In this document: one piece after another, positions 13,023 through 25,149 of the stretch
Position numbering within the stretch: position 1 is the stretch's first letter
How the letters are laid out: every line of letters starts with the position of its first letter
Assembly (NCBI RefSeq): GCF_003254395.2
Contig: NC_037645.1
Location: 6,005,406 to 6,069,405 of the forward strand
Reading direction: 5' to 3'
From: Apis mellifera
Lineage: Eukaryota; Arthropoda; Insecta; Hymenoptera; Apidae
Length of the DNA: 64,000 nucleotides
Program-made: the position numbers and the translations under genes
The notes under the pieces: generated by a model
Database searches by the model: none
Told to the model about the DNA's origin: nothing
Seen by the model: the letters and a program-made list of their open reading frames with translations, nothing else

Positions 13023-14342
13023 TTCCTCTCTTTAGAAACTGCGAGTTTCTCCGATTAATCAATCAGATCAGTTGTAATTTCCAATTCGTATAAATAACAA
13101 TGCTCACACAAACTTAAGATCCTCACCAACGATTCTCTTCCGTCAGATAACAACAGGCAATCATGCATTTTTTTCTGAATTTAAATTACGACGAATCAAG
13201 AAATAATCTTCGATCTTTCTTTAGAGAAACTGAACCGATTTTCTCAAATCTTCCGATCCAATTCCATGAAATTGGGAGAACGAAAATCCTCTCCTCGAGA
13301 TGGCTTCGACTCGCCTATCCCAAGCTGTCAGAATGTCCCGTCCAGGGATCGGGGCACGAGCTACGTAACAGCAATTAACAGCATCGGCCAATTAATAACC
13401 GGCCGTTATAGATGCTGGCAGGGATCGTTTCGATCGCGTGGAATCGTATACACACGATGCCAGCTTCGTGCGCGGTGCTAGTGTGGTGTATATCGTTTCT
13501 ATCCCCCCCTTCCGCCCTCTCGCCTCCCCACCACCTCCCCCGGCGAAACGCTCGGTGTATCGTATCCCTCTCCGTCCCCTCCCCCTCCGTGTATGGACCC
13601 CTCGCCCTGGACCTGGCCTCCACCGTGCATTCGCGTACACTCCACCTCCGTGTATGTGTGCGTGTGTGTGTGTGTGCGCGGCTAAAACGCAGGAAAGGGG
13701 GAACGTAATAGCCTCGCATGATACACCGCCATTAATCCGCGTATATACCCTTCCATACTTTGGAGGAATAGACACCTCGTACGCCTCGGTTTCATAGCCG
13801 GTTCATCAGCCGGATATCTCCTTCCCCTCCTCCCCTCCTCCTCCGTCCTCCCCCTCTCCCACTCCCTCGCCCCTTCCTGTCTTTTCCTCTCACTCGCGAT
13901 GATTTAATTTCGCCCCCCCCGTCTTTTTCCCCTCTCCTCCCCTCCCCTCTCCTCTTGCTGCACAGCCTCTCCCCACGAAGATTCGGATGGGAGAGGATCG
14001 GATGACCAAGCCTCCCAGGAGGGGGTTGGATGGACGAATTTTGGGGGTTGTTTTTTTCCTTGTGTTGGAAGTGTTTGGAAGCGTTGGTTGGCGGAAGGAT
14101 GGAGATCGGATGGATTTTAATAGACGGATTTTTTCTTTTTTCCTTTTCCTTTTTATTCCTCTTAATTTGAGATTCAATTTAAAATTTGAAAGAAACGAGA
14201 AGAAAATTTTGTTTAATTCCGAGTCAGAGTTAGAGAAAGAGAGAGAGAGAGAGAAAGAGGAGGGTGTTTTGTTTCGTCGATTAAATTCGGCTCTCGAATC
14301 TGAAAAAGAAAGGAAAGAATAAACGAATAATTTGGAACTGAC

Positions 14343-14461
14343 CTGCAGGAACATTTCGCCGTCGAGATGATGATGGTCGTATGCGGCGAACGCCGCCAAC
14401 TCCCTCGCCCGATAGTGAGAATCGTGGTGAGAATTTTCTTCCTTGTCTTTGTGCATCACCA
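14343..14461 (-). CDS. ss: spineless (AhR orthologue), internal exon between bHLH and PAS-A
   Basis: This is the exon just upstream of the PAS-A exon at 840-929. It is 119 nt on the minus strand. It begins with the last two bases of a split codon (phase 1 acceptor, ctcttttacag ending at 14462), then 39 codons follow: VMHKDKEENSHHDSHY, a short RARELAAFAAY helix-like run, and DHHHLDGEMFLQ. The donor gtcagt starts at 14342. The C-terminal GEMFLQ joins directly to ALNGF of the next exon, which reproduces the FLQ-ALNGF (LLQ-ALNGF in vertebrates) junction of AhR/spineless proteins. VMHKDKE is what follows the second helix of the bHLH domain in spineless as I recall it. The segment is histidine-rich and is the linker between the DNA-binding and PAS domains. 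The bHLH exon that must precede it was not found in the window. Confidence 0.92.
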
Positions 14462-15146
14462 CTGTAAAAGAGATTTGAAAAAGGATTCGTTAATCGTGAC
14501 TCTCACCTTCCATCCCTTCCCTTCCCCAAATTATTTAAAAGATCGATCTTTGCTCGATCTTTACGAATCGAAAAAAAAAGAAGAGGAGTCGAATAATTCC
14601 TCATAAGAGTCGCTTATCCGTTCCACTCTTTTCTCCCTTCTCTCCCTTCCTCTTTCGTGAAAGAGAATCGAGAAAGAAACGAAAAGGAAAGGGAGAAGTG
14701 GACGCCGCCACGTATCCTGCCCTCTTTATCTTCTCAAATCGGATCCTTCCGCTCGAGAGGAAACGGAGAACGGTTTCCACCGTTATCGAGCCGATGATAA
14801 TCCCATCGTCGTCGGGCCGACGATTCTTCCGCGATCGGAGAGAAGGGAAGAAGGGGCATGGAACGAAAGGAAGGAGATTAATGGAAGGAGAAACGGAGAA
14901 GATCCGGCAATACGTGACAGGATACGTGAGCGACACTTCCTTTTAAGCCCTATAATATAACCCGTCGATCTCTCTTTCTCCCCGTCTTTACACCTGCCGT
15001 ATCCCCTCCCTCCACCCCTCAACGTGCACGCACATAATTACGCTAAAAAAACGTGGCAAGATATCGGCCTCCGTTAAAAAAAAAGAAAGAGAGAAAAAGA
15101 AAGAATAACGTCGACTCCTCGCGATTCCAACGATTCGTCTCAATTT

Positions 15147-15150
<4 letters not shown>

Positions 15151-15180
<30 letters not shown>
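15151..15180. repeat. CT dinucleotide microsatellite
   Basis: Fifteen uninterrupted CT units. Confidence 0.95.
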
Positions 15181-15183
<3 letters not shown>

Positions 15184-15769
15184 TTCATTCCAAGGGAAAA
15201 ATTTCTTCTGACATTTCCCTTTAAAATATGGATTACGATGGTACAATTCCTCCTTCAATGGGATGCAACTTTCAAAATTCATATCATCGATATATATATA
15301 CATGTATATATTTGTTATATACGAATAAGAGAAGCCATTGTCCCCCTCTCTTTCCCTCTCTCCTTCTTATCCATCGATGTAGATAAAAATCACCGAGAGA
15401 CGAACACGTGATTCGTCGTAATTCTTCTCTTCTCTCGTGGAACAATTCGGTTCAACGTTCGAGCGGGAAGTGAAACTCGGTGTTACGAAGAGCGCGCGCG
15501 GACTACTCGGTCCCCCTCTCCTCCTCCTCCTCCCTCTTAACCCCCCTCGAGGTCGACACACGATTTTCGTATCATTTACACGAGGAAACCGATCGCGGCC
15601 GGGTAAAATACGATATTTGAGGAGTGGCGGGCCGAGGTAAAGTGAAAGCACGACGACGGTATCACCACCGCCGTGGCAGACCGTGTACGAATAAGAAAAC
15701 AAGACCACCTGCGAGGTGGAGAGAAGCCGGATGATACGGAGTCCGCCGATGCGTTTCGAAAGCGAACAA

Positions 15770-15799
15770 CCTCCTCCTCCACCTCCTCCACCTCCACCT
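15770..15799. repeat. CCT-rich trinucleotide repeat
   Basis: Repeated cct/cca triplets encode poly-proline in one frame (and poly-G or poly-E in others). They create the long but spurious reading frames here. Confidence 0.85.
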
Positions 15800-16347
15800 T
15801 CTCGTGGAGCATTTAGCGTCGAAGGGCATCGATGCGTGCATGAAAGATGCGCGACTTGGCCGCTCGTAAAAAGGTGCACGCAATACTCCTCGGTGAAGCA
15901 CGCGTGCGCCACGCGACCCTTCGGGCCAGTTTTCATCGTACTTGCCCGCTATCACCACCTACCACGCCGTTCCCTACACGGTATCCAACTTGATCCAACG
16001 TGTCTCTTAATGTTTACGTTACGTGGGTGGGGATCGAGGTGGACGAAGAACGTTTATCGAAATCGTTTCTTTTTTTTTTTCTTTAAAAGGGTCGGGCGTC
16101 TTTTTGAAGAGTCGAGGAAGATCGATGGAGAGGAATTGTTTCGATCGGAGAATGGAAAATCATCTCAATTTTCTTTCGCGTATAAATATATGGTAATTAT
16201 TAAATTTTTCCAAGCGCCTTTTTTAAATTCGAAAAAGTTAATGGTGGATGAAAGCGTAATAACAACAATCATCTCAATTAAATTAATTACGTCAAGAGAT
16301 TAAGTTCGCTCGTTCATTCAAGTTTATTAATTACTTTTTCTACGAAT

Positions 16348-16359
16348 TATATATATATA

Positions 16360-16392
<33 letters not shown>
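16348..16392. repeat. TA microsatellite followed by a 25-base A run
   Basis: About nine AT units (16348-16366) are followed by 25 consecutive A (16368-16392). A poly-A tail of a retrocopy was considered, but no recognisable element precedes it. Confidence 0.9.
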
Positions 16393-18170
16393 GAAGAATG
16401 AAAGAAACAGACAGCTCACGCGAGGATACATTTAACACTTATTAAAAAGAATTATGACATCCGTAATTTTTTGCATAATTGGGAGCAAAGTGCGAAAACT
16501 CGAAAGAAAGAATTAAAAGAGCGTGGAGGAACGCGAAAGAGAGAGAAAAAAAAGAGAGAAATATACGAATAATTAATTAACAAGATTCCTTAGATCGCGA
16601 TCAAAAGTTCGAAAACAAATTCAGAGACGGCAAAAAAGAGAGATCGGGAAGCGCGTTAAAGTGATTAAAAGAATTATTATTAAATAATCGTATTAACCGA
16701 CGTGCCGAATCGGAAAACAAATCGGAATAAAATTGAACGCGATAATTCACAACGAATCGCTTCGTTTCACCCCGTGTTACACCTGTAATTATCCGTACGT
16801 GTATGTATATACGCGAGCAGAACTAGTGCCGGAGTAATTACACCGTTCGTCACATCGATTCGTTCCCGCGCACAATTTTTAAATCCCCCCTTCTTCCCCC
16901 CTACGGATTGGTCCTGGCGGCGGAAGAGAGTCGGATCGATCGGGGCAGAAACACGGGCATTAGCCACGGTCATTAGCCGTGACGGAGCCATCTCGACCTC
17001 GAACGGTGGGAGGGAGGAAGCATTGAAAATCGAATTCGTCGTCAGGGTAAATAAAGCGCTGTGGGTGCGGGCCACGTATCCCCCACGTTATCTCGATGCT
17101 CATTCTAATGGGGGTCCTGTCCCAGAGGGTCGCGTGGCAGAAACGCGGCCGCAGAAACGACATTGCGTGCCACTATTTACGAGTGGGCAACCTCCGTGCG
17201 CCGCTCATCCTTCCTGCACGCGTCTCCTTTTCCTTCTATGAAACCCGGATCCCGAACCGGAGAATCGGGCTCGCCCATCTTCCTTCCTTCCTGTCCCTAA
17301 TCGGGCCCGGCCAACGATCGTAATTTCTCCGATTCCTTCATCATTTTTGCCATCCTTACAGATCGCTTTTAAAATTTTATTCCATCACGGATGATTGTTT
17401 AAGATATCTTTCGAAATCCTCCGCGATAACTTCACCTTCAAAATTGCATTCAACTCTATCCAATAATATCTTAATGTAATAAAATATCTTTCGTAGCTTT
17501 CAAAACGACGATCCCCATAGTCGCAATATCTCCATAAATAACAAATATTATATATTATATTAAAAAATAGGATCACTCTCGTGCTTTGGAAAGTTTGGAG
17601 TCGGACGGGAAGAAAGGGGCTGCGCGAAATGGAAGAAAACTGCGATACCGATCGAGATCCGGCGATGCGAGAGAAGGGCGAGTCGGTCTTTTTTTTTAAT
17701 AATAATTCCTTCCACGAGGTCGGATCCGAGCGGAAGCGACGGAATGAAAAGCGGAGCGGAGGCCAATCGGAATGCTCGGAGGGATCGGAGCGATGGCGTA
17801 TACGCCAAGGGGATCCCTCCATCGAGTTCACCTCGTGTGTGCACGAGGCTCGAAACGCGTGAAACACGATCTTGCGAGGAGGGAGCGCGAAAGTTTGCTC
17901 GTCATGCTTGTTTGTCGAACGATTTAGGATACGTTTGCGAAGCTTGACACGCTTACCGAACACGGTGACGAGGAATCGAATTAGTCGAGCTGTTGACTGT
18001 CGGGCGTGGACGTGTCCATCATCCCCTTGTAGGCTTCTAATCTACTTTTACTAAAGCGTCCTCTCTTCTCCTTTTCCTTTTCTTTTCTTTTTTTTTTTTT
18101 TTCATTTATAGCAAATCTCTTCGAGTTGGTTTCGAGTGTTACTCATCTTTCGATAAAGAAGTCTTGAAGT

Positions 18171-19550
18171 CAATTTTCCCGTTTTCAAGAAGCCCTTCCA
18201 ATCTCTTAACTTTTAATCTTTAATGCGAATATTCTGGTTTGTATATTTTTAATATGTTGGAAGTCTGTCAATTTTCTAATTTCCAGAAGCCTTCCCAATC
18301 TCTTAACTTTTAATCTTTCTGATTTGTATAATATATTGGAAGTCTATCAAGTCAATTTTTAAATTTCCAGAAGCCCTTCCAATCTCTTAAGTTTTAATCT
18401 TTAATACGAATATTCTGATTTGTATAATAGGAAGTCAATTTTTAAATTTCCAACTTCTTGATCTTTAATACGAATATTCTTTGTATAATGTGTTGGAAGT
18501 CTATCAAGTCAATTTTTAAATTTCCAGAAGCCTTTCCAACTTCTTGATCTTTAATACGAATATTCTGATTTGTATAATGTGTTGGAAGTCTATCAAGTCA
18601 ATTTTTAAATTTCCAGAAGCCCTTTCAACCTCTTAACTTTTAATCTTTAATACGAATATTCTGATTTGCATAATGTGTTGGAAGTCTATCAAGTCAATTT
18701 TTAAATTTCCAGAAGCCCTTCCAATCTCTTAACTTTTAATCTTTAATACGAATATTCTGATTTGTATAATAGGAAGTCAATTTTTAAATTTCCAACTTCT
18801 TGATCTTTAATACGAATATTCTTTGTATAATGTGTTGGAAGTCTATCAAGTCAATTTTTAAATTTCCAGAAGCCTTTCCAACTTCTTGATCTTTAATACG
18901 AATATTCTGATTTGTATAATGTGTTGGAAGTCTATCAAGTCAATTTTTAAATTTCCAGAAGCCCTTTCAACCTCTTAACTTTTAATCTTTAATACGAATA
19001 TTCTGATTTGCATAATGTGTTGGAAGTCTATCAAGTCAATTTTTAAATTTCCAGAAGCCCTTCCAACCTCTTAACTTTTAATCTTTAATACGAATATTCT
19101 GATTTGTATAATAGGAAGTCAATTTTTAAATTTCCAACTTCTTGATCTTTAATACGAATATTCTTTGTATAATGTGTTGGAAGTCTATCAAGTCAATTTT
19201 TAAATTTCCAGAAGCCTTTCCAACTTCTTGATCTTTAATACGAATATTCTGATTTGTATAATGTGTTGGAAGTCTATCAAGTCAATTTTTAAATTTCCAG
19301 AAGCCCTTTCAACCTCTTAACTTTTAATCTTTAATACGAATATTCTGATTTGTATAATGTGTTGGAAGTCTATCAAGTCAATTTTTAAATTTCCAGAAGC
19401 CCTTCCAACCTCTTAACTTTTAATCTTTAATACGAATATTCTGATTTGTATAATAGGAAGTCAATTTTTAAATTTCCAGAAGCCCTTCCAATCTCTTGAT
19501 CTTTTATACTTTTAATATATTGGAAGTCTGTCAAGTCAATTTTTTAATTT
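18171..19550. repeat. Satellite-like array with a 342 bp higher-order repeat
   Basis: The basic unit is 74-96 bp. It starts caatttttaaatttcc, continues with cagaagccctttcc and taatacgaatattctg, and ends tgttggaagtctatcaagt. Four unit types (83, 74, 89 and 96 bp) follow each other in fixed order, giving a 342 bp higher-order unit. Copies start at 18353, 18695 and 19037, spaced exactly 342 bp, with a fourth partial copy at 19379. The copies are nearly identical, while the flanking units (18171-18352 and 19462-19550) are diverged. This is the usual pattern of recent unequal-exchange homogenisation in the array core. Confidence 0.95.
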
Positions 19551-19829
19551 CTAAAAATCTAACACCTTAACTCCTTTAATCTACGAATATTGCCTCGAAG
19601 AGTAAGAGGAGAAAGAGAAAAACTATTAAAACTTGAGATAATCTTCTCAACGCGTGATACAAAAGTTCTTCCTTCTTCTTTTTCACAACAGATTCGCCAT
19701 TTCTTTTCCACGTGTCTACATACGCGGATTATAATTCATTCCGGTAATTGGATATTTAATGGAATCATTATTATCGACGATACGACGAGGAAGTATCGGC
19801 GCGATACTTGGCAAAAGTGACGGACGAAA

Positions 19830-20160
19830 TTAAAAATCGCGGCTCGCCACGCCCATCGCATTTCGGGCCACGTGGACCGAAACAATCAACCGGTGGCACG
19901 CGCGTATCGAAGCGTTGATCGCTTCCTAATTGGGGCCGCGTCCGGCATCGCCGATCCCATTAATCATCGATCGATTATACGCTCAAGGAGATAATCACTT
20001 ACTTAACCATTCACTTAGCCTCGGGACGAGTCTCCTTGCCGCGATGTGAAACGCAACGTCATCCCCCGAATATTCCGGGGGAAATAGCTTGATCGCCACG
20101 TTATTTGGACAGGGGATGCGTACGTCTAAATAAAGAAAAAGGTAGTCGCCAAATTGGCCT
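19830..20160. promoter_or_regulatory. Candidate regulatory island with E-box
   Basis: This GC-balanced block directly follows the satellite array. It contains CACGTG at 19869-19874, a cgcgcgtatcg stretch, cattaatcatcgatcgatta and a symmetric ccccgaatattccgggg (two half-sites around aatatt). The sequence is complex and non-repetitive. Regulatory function is inferred. Confidence 0.25.
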
Positions 20161-20389
20161 GAATTATTTTTCCTGGGTGTGCTTTGTTACGTTTCAAATC
20201 CATCTCTCTGTTCGCATTTGTCACATTATTGACATTTGATTTTTAAACATTCGTGGTTTACTGCTTGTCCACTTGTATATTTGAAAAGAAAAGAAAAATA
20301 ATTAGAGAGATTTATTATAATTATATAGAGTCGTTGGAATTTGTAATATAAAATTATGGGAATAAATGAAATTGAGATTTATTCTATAA

Positions 20390-20990
20390 AAATCTCACGA
20401 TCGAGAAAAAGAATATTAAATTTATCTCATATCTCAAATTTTTTACTTGAATTCACATCTATGTTTCTTTACATAATCTACGTTACATCCAACTTTAATA
20501 ATTTTGATTTTCGTTCTTGGAGATCAAATCCTCTTGTATTTATCTCGTATCTCAAATTTTTGACTTGAACTTGCATCCTTTATGTTACATCCTTTATGTT
20601 ACAATTTTAATAATTTTAATCTTCATTCTTGAAGATCAAATCCTCAACCTTCCATACTTTTCCATCTCTGCAAAAATAAGATCCTATATTAATCCAAGGA
20701 TAATAATTCCAATATATCACATTTCTTCCAGACAACGAATCTTTAATCTTCATCCTTAAATCTCCAATCCTTGTGTCTCTTATTTCTCACTTGGACATTG
20801 TATCTATTCGTCTTTATATATATATATCTTTGTTACATCCAATCTCAATTAATAATTTTAATCTTCATTCTTGGAGATTTTTCAATTTACAATCATCGAT
20901 CATTCAATTTCTTGGAGAATTAAAGTTTTCATCAGATCTCTCGTTTTGCAGCAAATACATTTCCATCTCTATACAACGATTGAATCGTGG
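20390..20990. repeat. Weak tandem array, period about 110-120 bp
   Basis: Phrases such as ctcrtatctcaaattttt followed by acttgaa, and ttttaatcttcattctt followed by gagat, recur around 20420, 20540, 20620 and 20860. The copies are strongly diverged. Confidence 0.55.
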
Positions 20991-21639
20991 AGTCCTCCCA
21001 CAATTCCGATATATCTCTTATCCCAGACAACGAATCCTTCGAATCTTCACCCTTTCGCGAGATCAGGGATATAACCGCGAGCGAAACAGATGCGGACGAG
21101 CAATTAAAACGTTCGATCCAGCGTGGAGATAAATAATGGGCGAAAAGCATGGCGGAGGAGGGGCGCAGGCAGCGAAAGGTCACGACACTAGGACGGAACG
21201 CTCGATCGAGGAGGTAAATTGGTTCGCGTGGGGGAGGAGGAATAGGGCGATAATTGGCCGGGATAAGAGGCCTGGCCCGAGACGCGCAAGAAACGCGACG
21301 TATCGCCGCTTTTTTTCGGAAGGGGGAACGATCGAAAAAGACTTGGCCGAGTTGACGAAAAACCACTCCGTCTCTCGCGGCTTTATCGCGCCGCGGCCAT
21401 TCGTCTCCGCGACGTAATCGAGCGAGGGAGCCGCCCGGGACGAGTGTATTAGCGGCCTGATAATCTTTCGCTATTTCGCTAGGAATCTAAAAAGTGATTT
21501 TCCGTCGTCCTCGATCGAGAATGATGGAAGAGAAGTGGATCGAGTAAATTTAACAAATCACACCAGATCCATGGGACTCGAAATTAAAAAAAATTTCTAT
21601 ATTAGGAATCAAGACTCGTGAATAATCGTAAAAGTAAAA

Positions 21640-22412
21640 ATTTCGATGAAAATTGGCAAACATTCGAATCAAATCTGATCCATAGTATCCAAATTAAAAG
21701 TTTCGATGGAACGATAAAAAAAAAAAGAAAAAAAGAAAAAAAGAAAATTGGCAAGCATTTGAATCACACCTGATCCATAGAATTCGAAGCCAAGAATAAT
21801 CATATCATAAATTAAAAGTTTTGATGCCATGATAAAAATTGGCAAACATTCGAATTACACTTGATCCATAAGATTCCAACTTTGAAATTGGACAAAATTT
21901 CGTTTCTATATTCAAAGCCAAGATTCGCAAATAATTGTATCCAAAATAAAAGTTTCGATGCCACGATAAAAATTGGCAAGCATTCGAATCACACCTGATC
22001 CATAGTATTCCAAATTAAAAATTTCGATGGAACGATAAAAAGAAAAAAAGAAAATTAGCAAGCATTCGAATCGCATTTGATCCATAGAATTCCTTTGAAA
22101 TTGGACAAAATTTTCCCATATTCGAAGCCACGAATAATCGTATCCAAATTAAAAGTTTCGATGGCACGATAAAAATTGGCAAGCATTCGAATCACACCTG
22201 ATCCATAGGATTCCAACTTTGAAATTGGAAAAAATTTCCCATATTCGAAGTCAAGACTCGTGAATAATCGCATCCAAAGTAAAAGTTTCAATGCCACGAT
22301 AAAAATTGGCAAGCATTCGAATCACACCTGATCCATAGTATCCAAATTAAAAGTTTCGATGGGACGATAAAAAGGAAAAAAAGAAAATTGGCAAGCATTC
22401 GAATCGGATAAA
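21640..22412. repeat. Tandem array with alternating long and short units, about eight copies
   Basis: Units start with cattcgaatcacacctgatccatag at 21661, 21756, 21847, 21980, 22063, 22184, 22314 and 22397. Short units (about 82-95 bp) end in gaacgataaaaagaaaaaaag. Long units (about 120-133 bp) carry an extra segment with ctttgaaattgg and cccatattcgaag. The array ends abruptly where a GC-rich island begins at about 22430. Confidence 0.9.
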
Positions 22413-22429
22413 TTTAAAATTACACCTGA

Positions 22430-22500
22430 TCCTCGAACCGAATCGTCAGAGCGGAGCGAAAGAAATTGCATCGGGGTAAGTATATTCGGCGCGTATACAT

Positions 22501-22534
<34 letters not shown>

Positions 22535-22800
22535 GCGCGATCTGATATCGGGCAGAGGCAGACGCCGACAGTTTTTATCGAGGCGACGAGCAGCGCAGCA
22601 GCGCACACCGAGGAAGAGAGTAGTTTTCGCAAGCGCTCTTTAGTGCTCGACGCCACGATACACTCGCGACCGGCCCCTGCCGCCTCTCTCCTATGCACAG
22701 TGACCGTATAAAGTAATCCGTCAGACAGAAGTGGGGTGATAATGCATGAGTGCGGTTGCCCCGCCCTATCCCTGTAACCGCGATAAAATCTCTCATTACG
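22430..22800 (+). promoter_or_regulatory. GC-rich island with a strong splice-donor match and CA microsatellite
   Basis: The island runs from the end of the repeat array through an AC repeat (22503-22531) into a CpG-rich block at 22535-22760. On the plus strand, GTAAGTAT at 22476-22483 is a near-ideal 5' splice site. The block has no stop-free frame that looks like protein. It could be a non-coding first exon, or an enhancer with a chance donor. Confidence 0.25.
22503..22531. repeat. AC dinucleotide microsatellite
   Basis: Fourteen AC units. Confidence 0.95.
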
Positions 22801-22925
22801 CAACGAAACGGACCCTCTGCCCGGCTAGACTGTTATCCTTAGACACCGACTCTAATAAACCATACGTATGTGGAAATTTATATTTTCATTTCGGGACCTA
22901 TACCCTTCCCTGTCTTCGAGTCGAC

Positions 22926-22949
22926 AACCCCTTTGCGAAAAAAGGGGTT
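22926..22949. other. Inverted repeat (9 bp perfect arms, 6 nt loop)
   Basis: aaccccttt at 22926-22934 pairs with aaaggggtt at 22941-22949 around gcgaaa. No T-run or coding context gives it an obvious role. Confidence 0.8.
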
Positions 22950-24419
22950 CCGAAGCATTGCTCCTGCCGTTTCAATATATACTTGCGTTCTTCCAATATA
23001 TTTCTCCGTGAACGAAATAATGAACGATATCGAATATTTCTCTTTCCTCTCTTCACTTTTTTTCAAGGTGTTTAATAACGAAAATTAATCTTGAATAAAG
23101 GCAATCTTAATTAGACGATTTAGACTCTCAAATGTATCCATTGGAGTCAAAGTTCTATCGCTGCTATCGTAATTTTCGTTAAATTTGATTCACAATCGTT
23201 TCGAAAAATTCTTATATCACGGATAACGTCGAAAGGTATATTGTGTTATATTTGCTCGCGAACAGATTCAAAGTTTCGAAAAATATCGAGAGCAACAATT
23301 TTTCATGAGAGAGAAAAAAGATAGAAACGATCAGAAGGATGAATCATAGAAATATTCAGCTCGATGACAAATCGGATTGACATTCGTCGCGGTAACAACG
23401 CGGATGACCGACAACAGGACCCATGACGTACGCATGGCCGCAATTACGAACATGATTACACGTCGTTGAAGGAAATGTGCACGAGGCACGGCACAAGCGT
23501 GTGTCATAAACGCGGCTAACGTGCCAATTTGTATCTATTGTTAATTAGCCTGCTAACAGCGAATTATCCTCAGACTGTGGATCGCGATTCTCTCTCTTTT
23601 CCTCCGATTTCTTTTGTTCTATCGTGCGTCACGTTTCAGCCTATCCTACCTTGATTTTTACCTTAATTAATTTCATCCTGTGCATGCACACACGGTGTCT
23701 TGGAAACAAGATGCAAAACGTATTTCCAACGTCCTTGAGAACGTTTTCCTTTCATCTCGCACATTTCTGTGTCTCGAATTTTTTCCAAGAAAATCTTCAT
23801 TCGAGTTGGCTTAAATAAAAAAAATTATCTTGAAATAAAGGAACGAAGAAAGAATCCTTCGATTCCCAAGATAAACAAGATAAATATTAATAAAAATATA
23901 GACTCTCCCTATCTCTCTAATTTCACATTCTACGAAAATTGTGAAAAAATTGTAGAGAATGGATTTTCATTCGGGAGAACGTTGAACGAAATTTTCACGG
24001 AGTAGCCCTGGCGGAGAAGGGACAGCAGGAAAGCAGTTCTTAATGCCCGATGGACTCGTGTCAAGGTGATTCGAGCCGCAATCCCGAGCCGGAAACACGG
24101 CGCGCACAATCGCGCTCTATCATCATCGTGTGTGATCGTGATCTTGGTTTATCTTGGCTCGGCTTACGATCCATCGTTTCCCTCCACCCCCTCCGAGAAT
24201 TTCACCCTTCGAACTTTACATTCGATGACGCAAAGACGACACGAGATTTCCTATTCTCGTAAAAAGATGAAAAAGAAGCTTTACTTTTTCACTCTTTTTT
24301 CTTTTCTTTCCTCTTTTCTTCCACAATTATTTTCCTTACGTTAAATTATTTTATTCTCCATCTTAGATTTTTCAGTTCGAGTTTCAAGTATTCGAGGGGA
24401 CAGTTTACACGACTTTTTC

Positions 24420-24690
24420 AACCGTTTGACGTTTACACGGCCGAGCTTTAGTTTAGGGAGAGGGGAAGGAGTAATAATAAATGTACAGGTCGAACTAGGC
24501 CAAGCGAATAACTTACGTGTTAAGGGGACAGGGGGCGATAGAGAACGGCGATAAATAACGCGGTGTCAGGATGTTTTAAAAATATTTCAAAACCGACCCG
24601 AATCGCTAGTTAAAAAGGCGCCGCTCGACATTTATGGTAATCGGGGAAATTACTTTGTATAAAAGCCGATTAGAGGCCTATCAATCGTTC
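24420..24690 (+). promoter_or_regulatory. Candidate regulatory island with TATA-like element
   Basis: The block is GC-balanced with low repeat content. It contains ggcgccgctcgacatttatgg and TATAAAAG at 24658-24665. It could be an enhancer or a weak promoter. No coding sequence follows. Confidence 0.2.
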
Positions 24691-25149
24691 CTCTCTCTCT
24701 TTTTCTCTCTTAACCCTATCTCAACTTTTGACACTTTCAATGCTCGCAGATCTATCTGATTATTAACAATGAACGAGACGTCTCTAACGATAATTGGATA
24801 AAACTAAATCCCTTCCTTCTCCAGCTTATGTAAGCATTATAGTTTCTTAAAAATCCACCGATGGAAATTCGAAATTTCGCCGAAACCGAACAAAGACAAT
24901 GCAATATTCATCGCGACGAAACGGAGGATTTTAATTGGACCAGAACGATCACTATCTCCCCATATCTAAAACCCAGCGCCGGTCGTCCCCTCTTCGAGAT
25001 CCCGATCACGGATCCCTGGACAAGAGTAGCCACCATTGGCGTTCGAAAAATTCGAGGGAGGCGAGAGAGAGAGGAAGAGGGAGAGGCTCGAAAGGCAAAT
25101 CACATTATAATTAGCTTGTACAGCTGTAGATACGAGGGCAAATTGTATT

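Larger units (their letters stand above)
930..14342 (-). other. ss: spineless intron of 13.4 kb between the linker exon and the PAS-A exon
   Basis: The two flanking exons define this intron, with donor gtcagt at 14342-14337 and acceptor cag ending at 930. It contains a short duplication at 1062-1250, a 12-base G run at 1991-2002, AT-rich sequence with GC-richer islands (5740-5880, 6400-6810, 12600-12910, 13320-13800), an AAAT microsatellite, a ~130 bp tandem array at 9420-9933 and a two-copy ~430 bp duplication at 11273-12150. Between these I see nothing gene-like. The reading frames of up to 176 codons (for example 10728-11258 minus) are low-complexity or random in composition. Confidence 0.85.

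Noticed and set aside
13890..14342. Downstream continuation of the minus frame past GEMFLQ (190-codon frame)
   Set aside because: The part after FLQ is intron: a donor gtcagt sits at the boundary, and the translated continuation is low-complexity S/K/R with no similarity to PAS proteins.
15367..16303. Reading frames of 189 (minus) and 195 (plus) codons
   Set aside because: Their length depends on a CCT repeat at 15770-15799 and on overlap of opposite strands. The remaining residues show no domain, and the plus frame ends in AT-rich spacer.
16368..16392. 25-base A run as a possible retrotransposon tail
   Set aside because: No coding remnant, target duplication or known element precedes it. 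It follows a TA microsatellite and is best explained by slippage.
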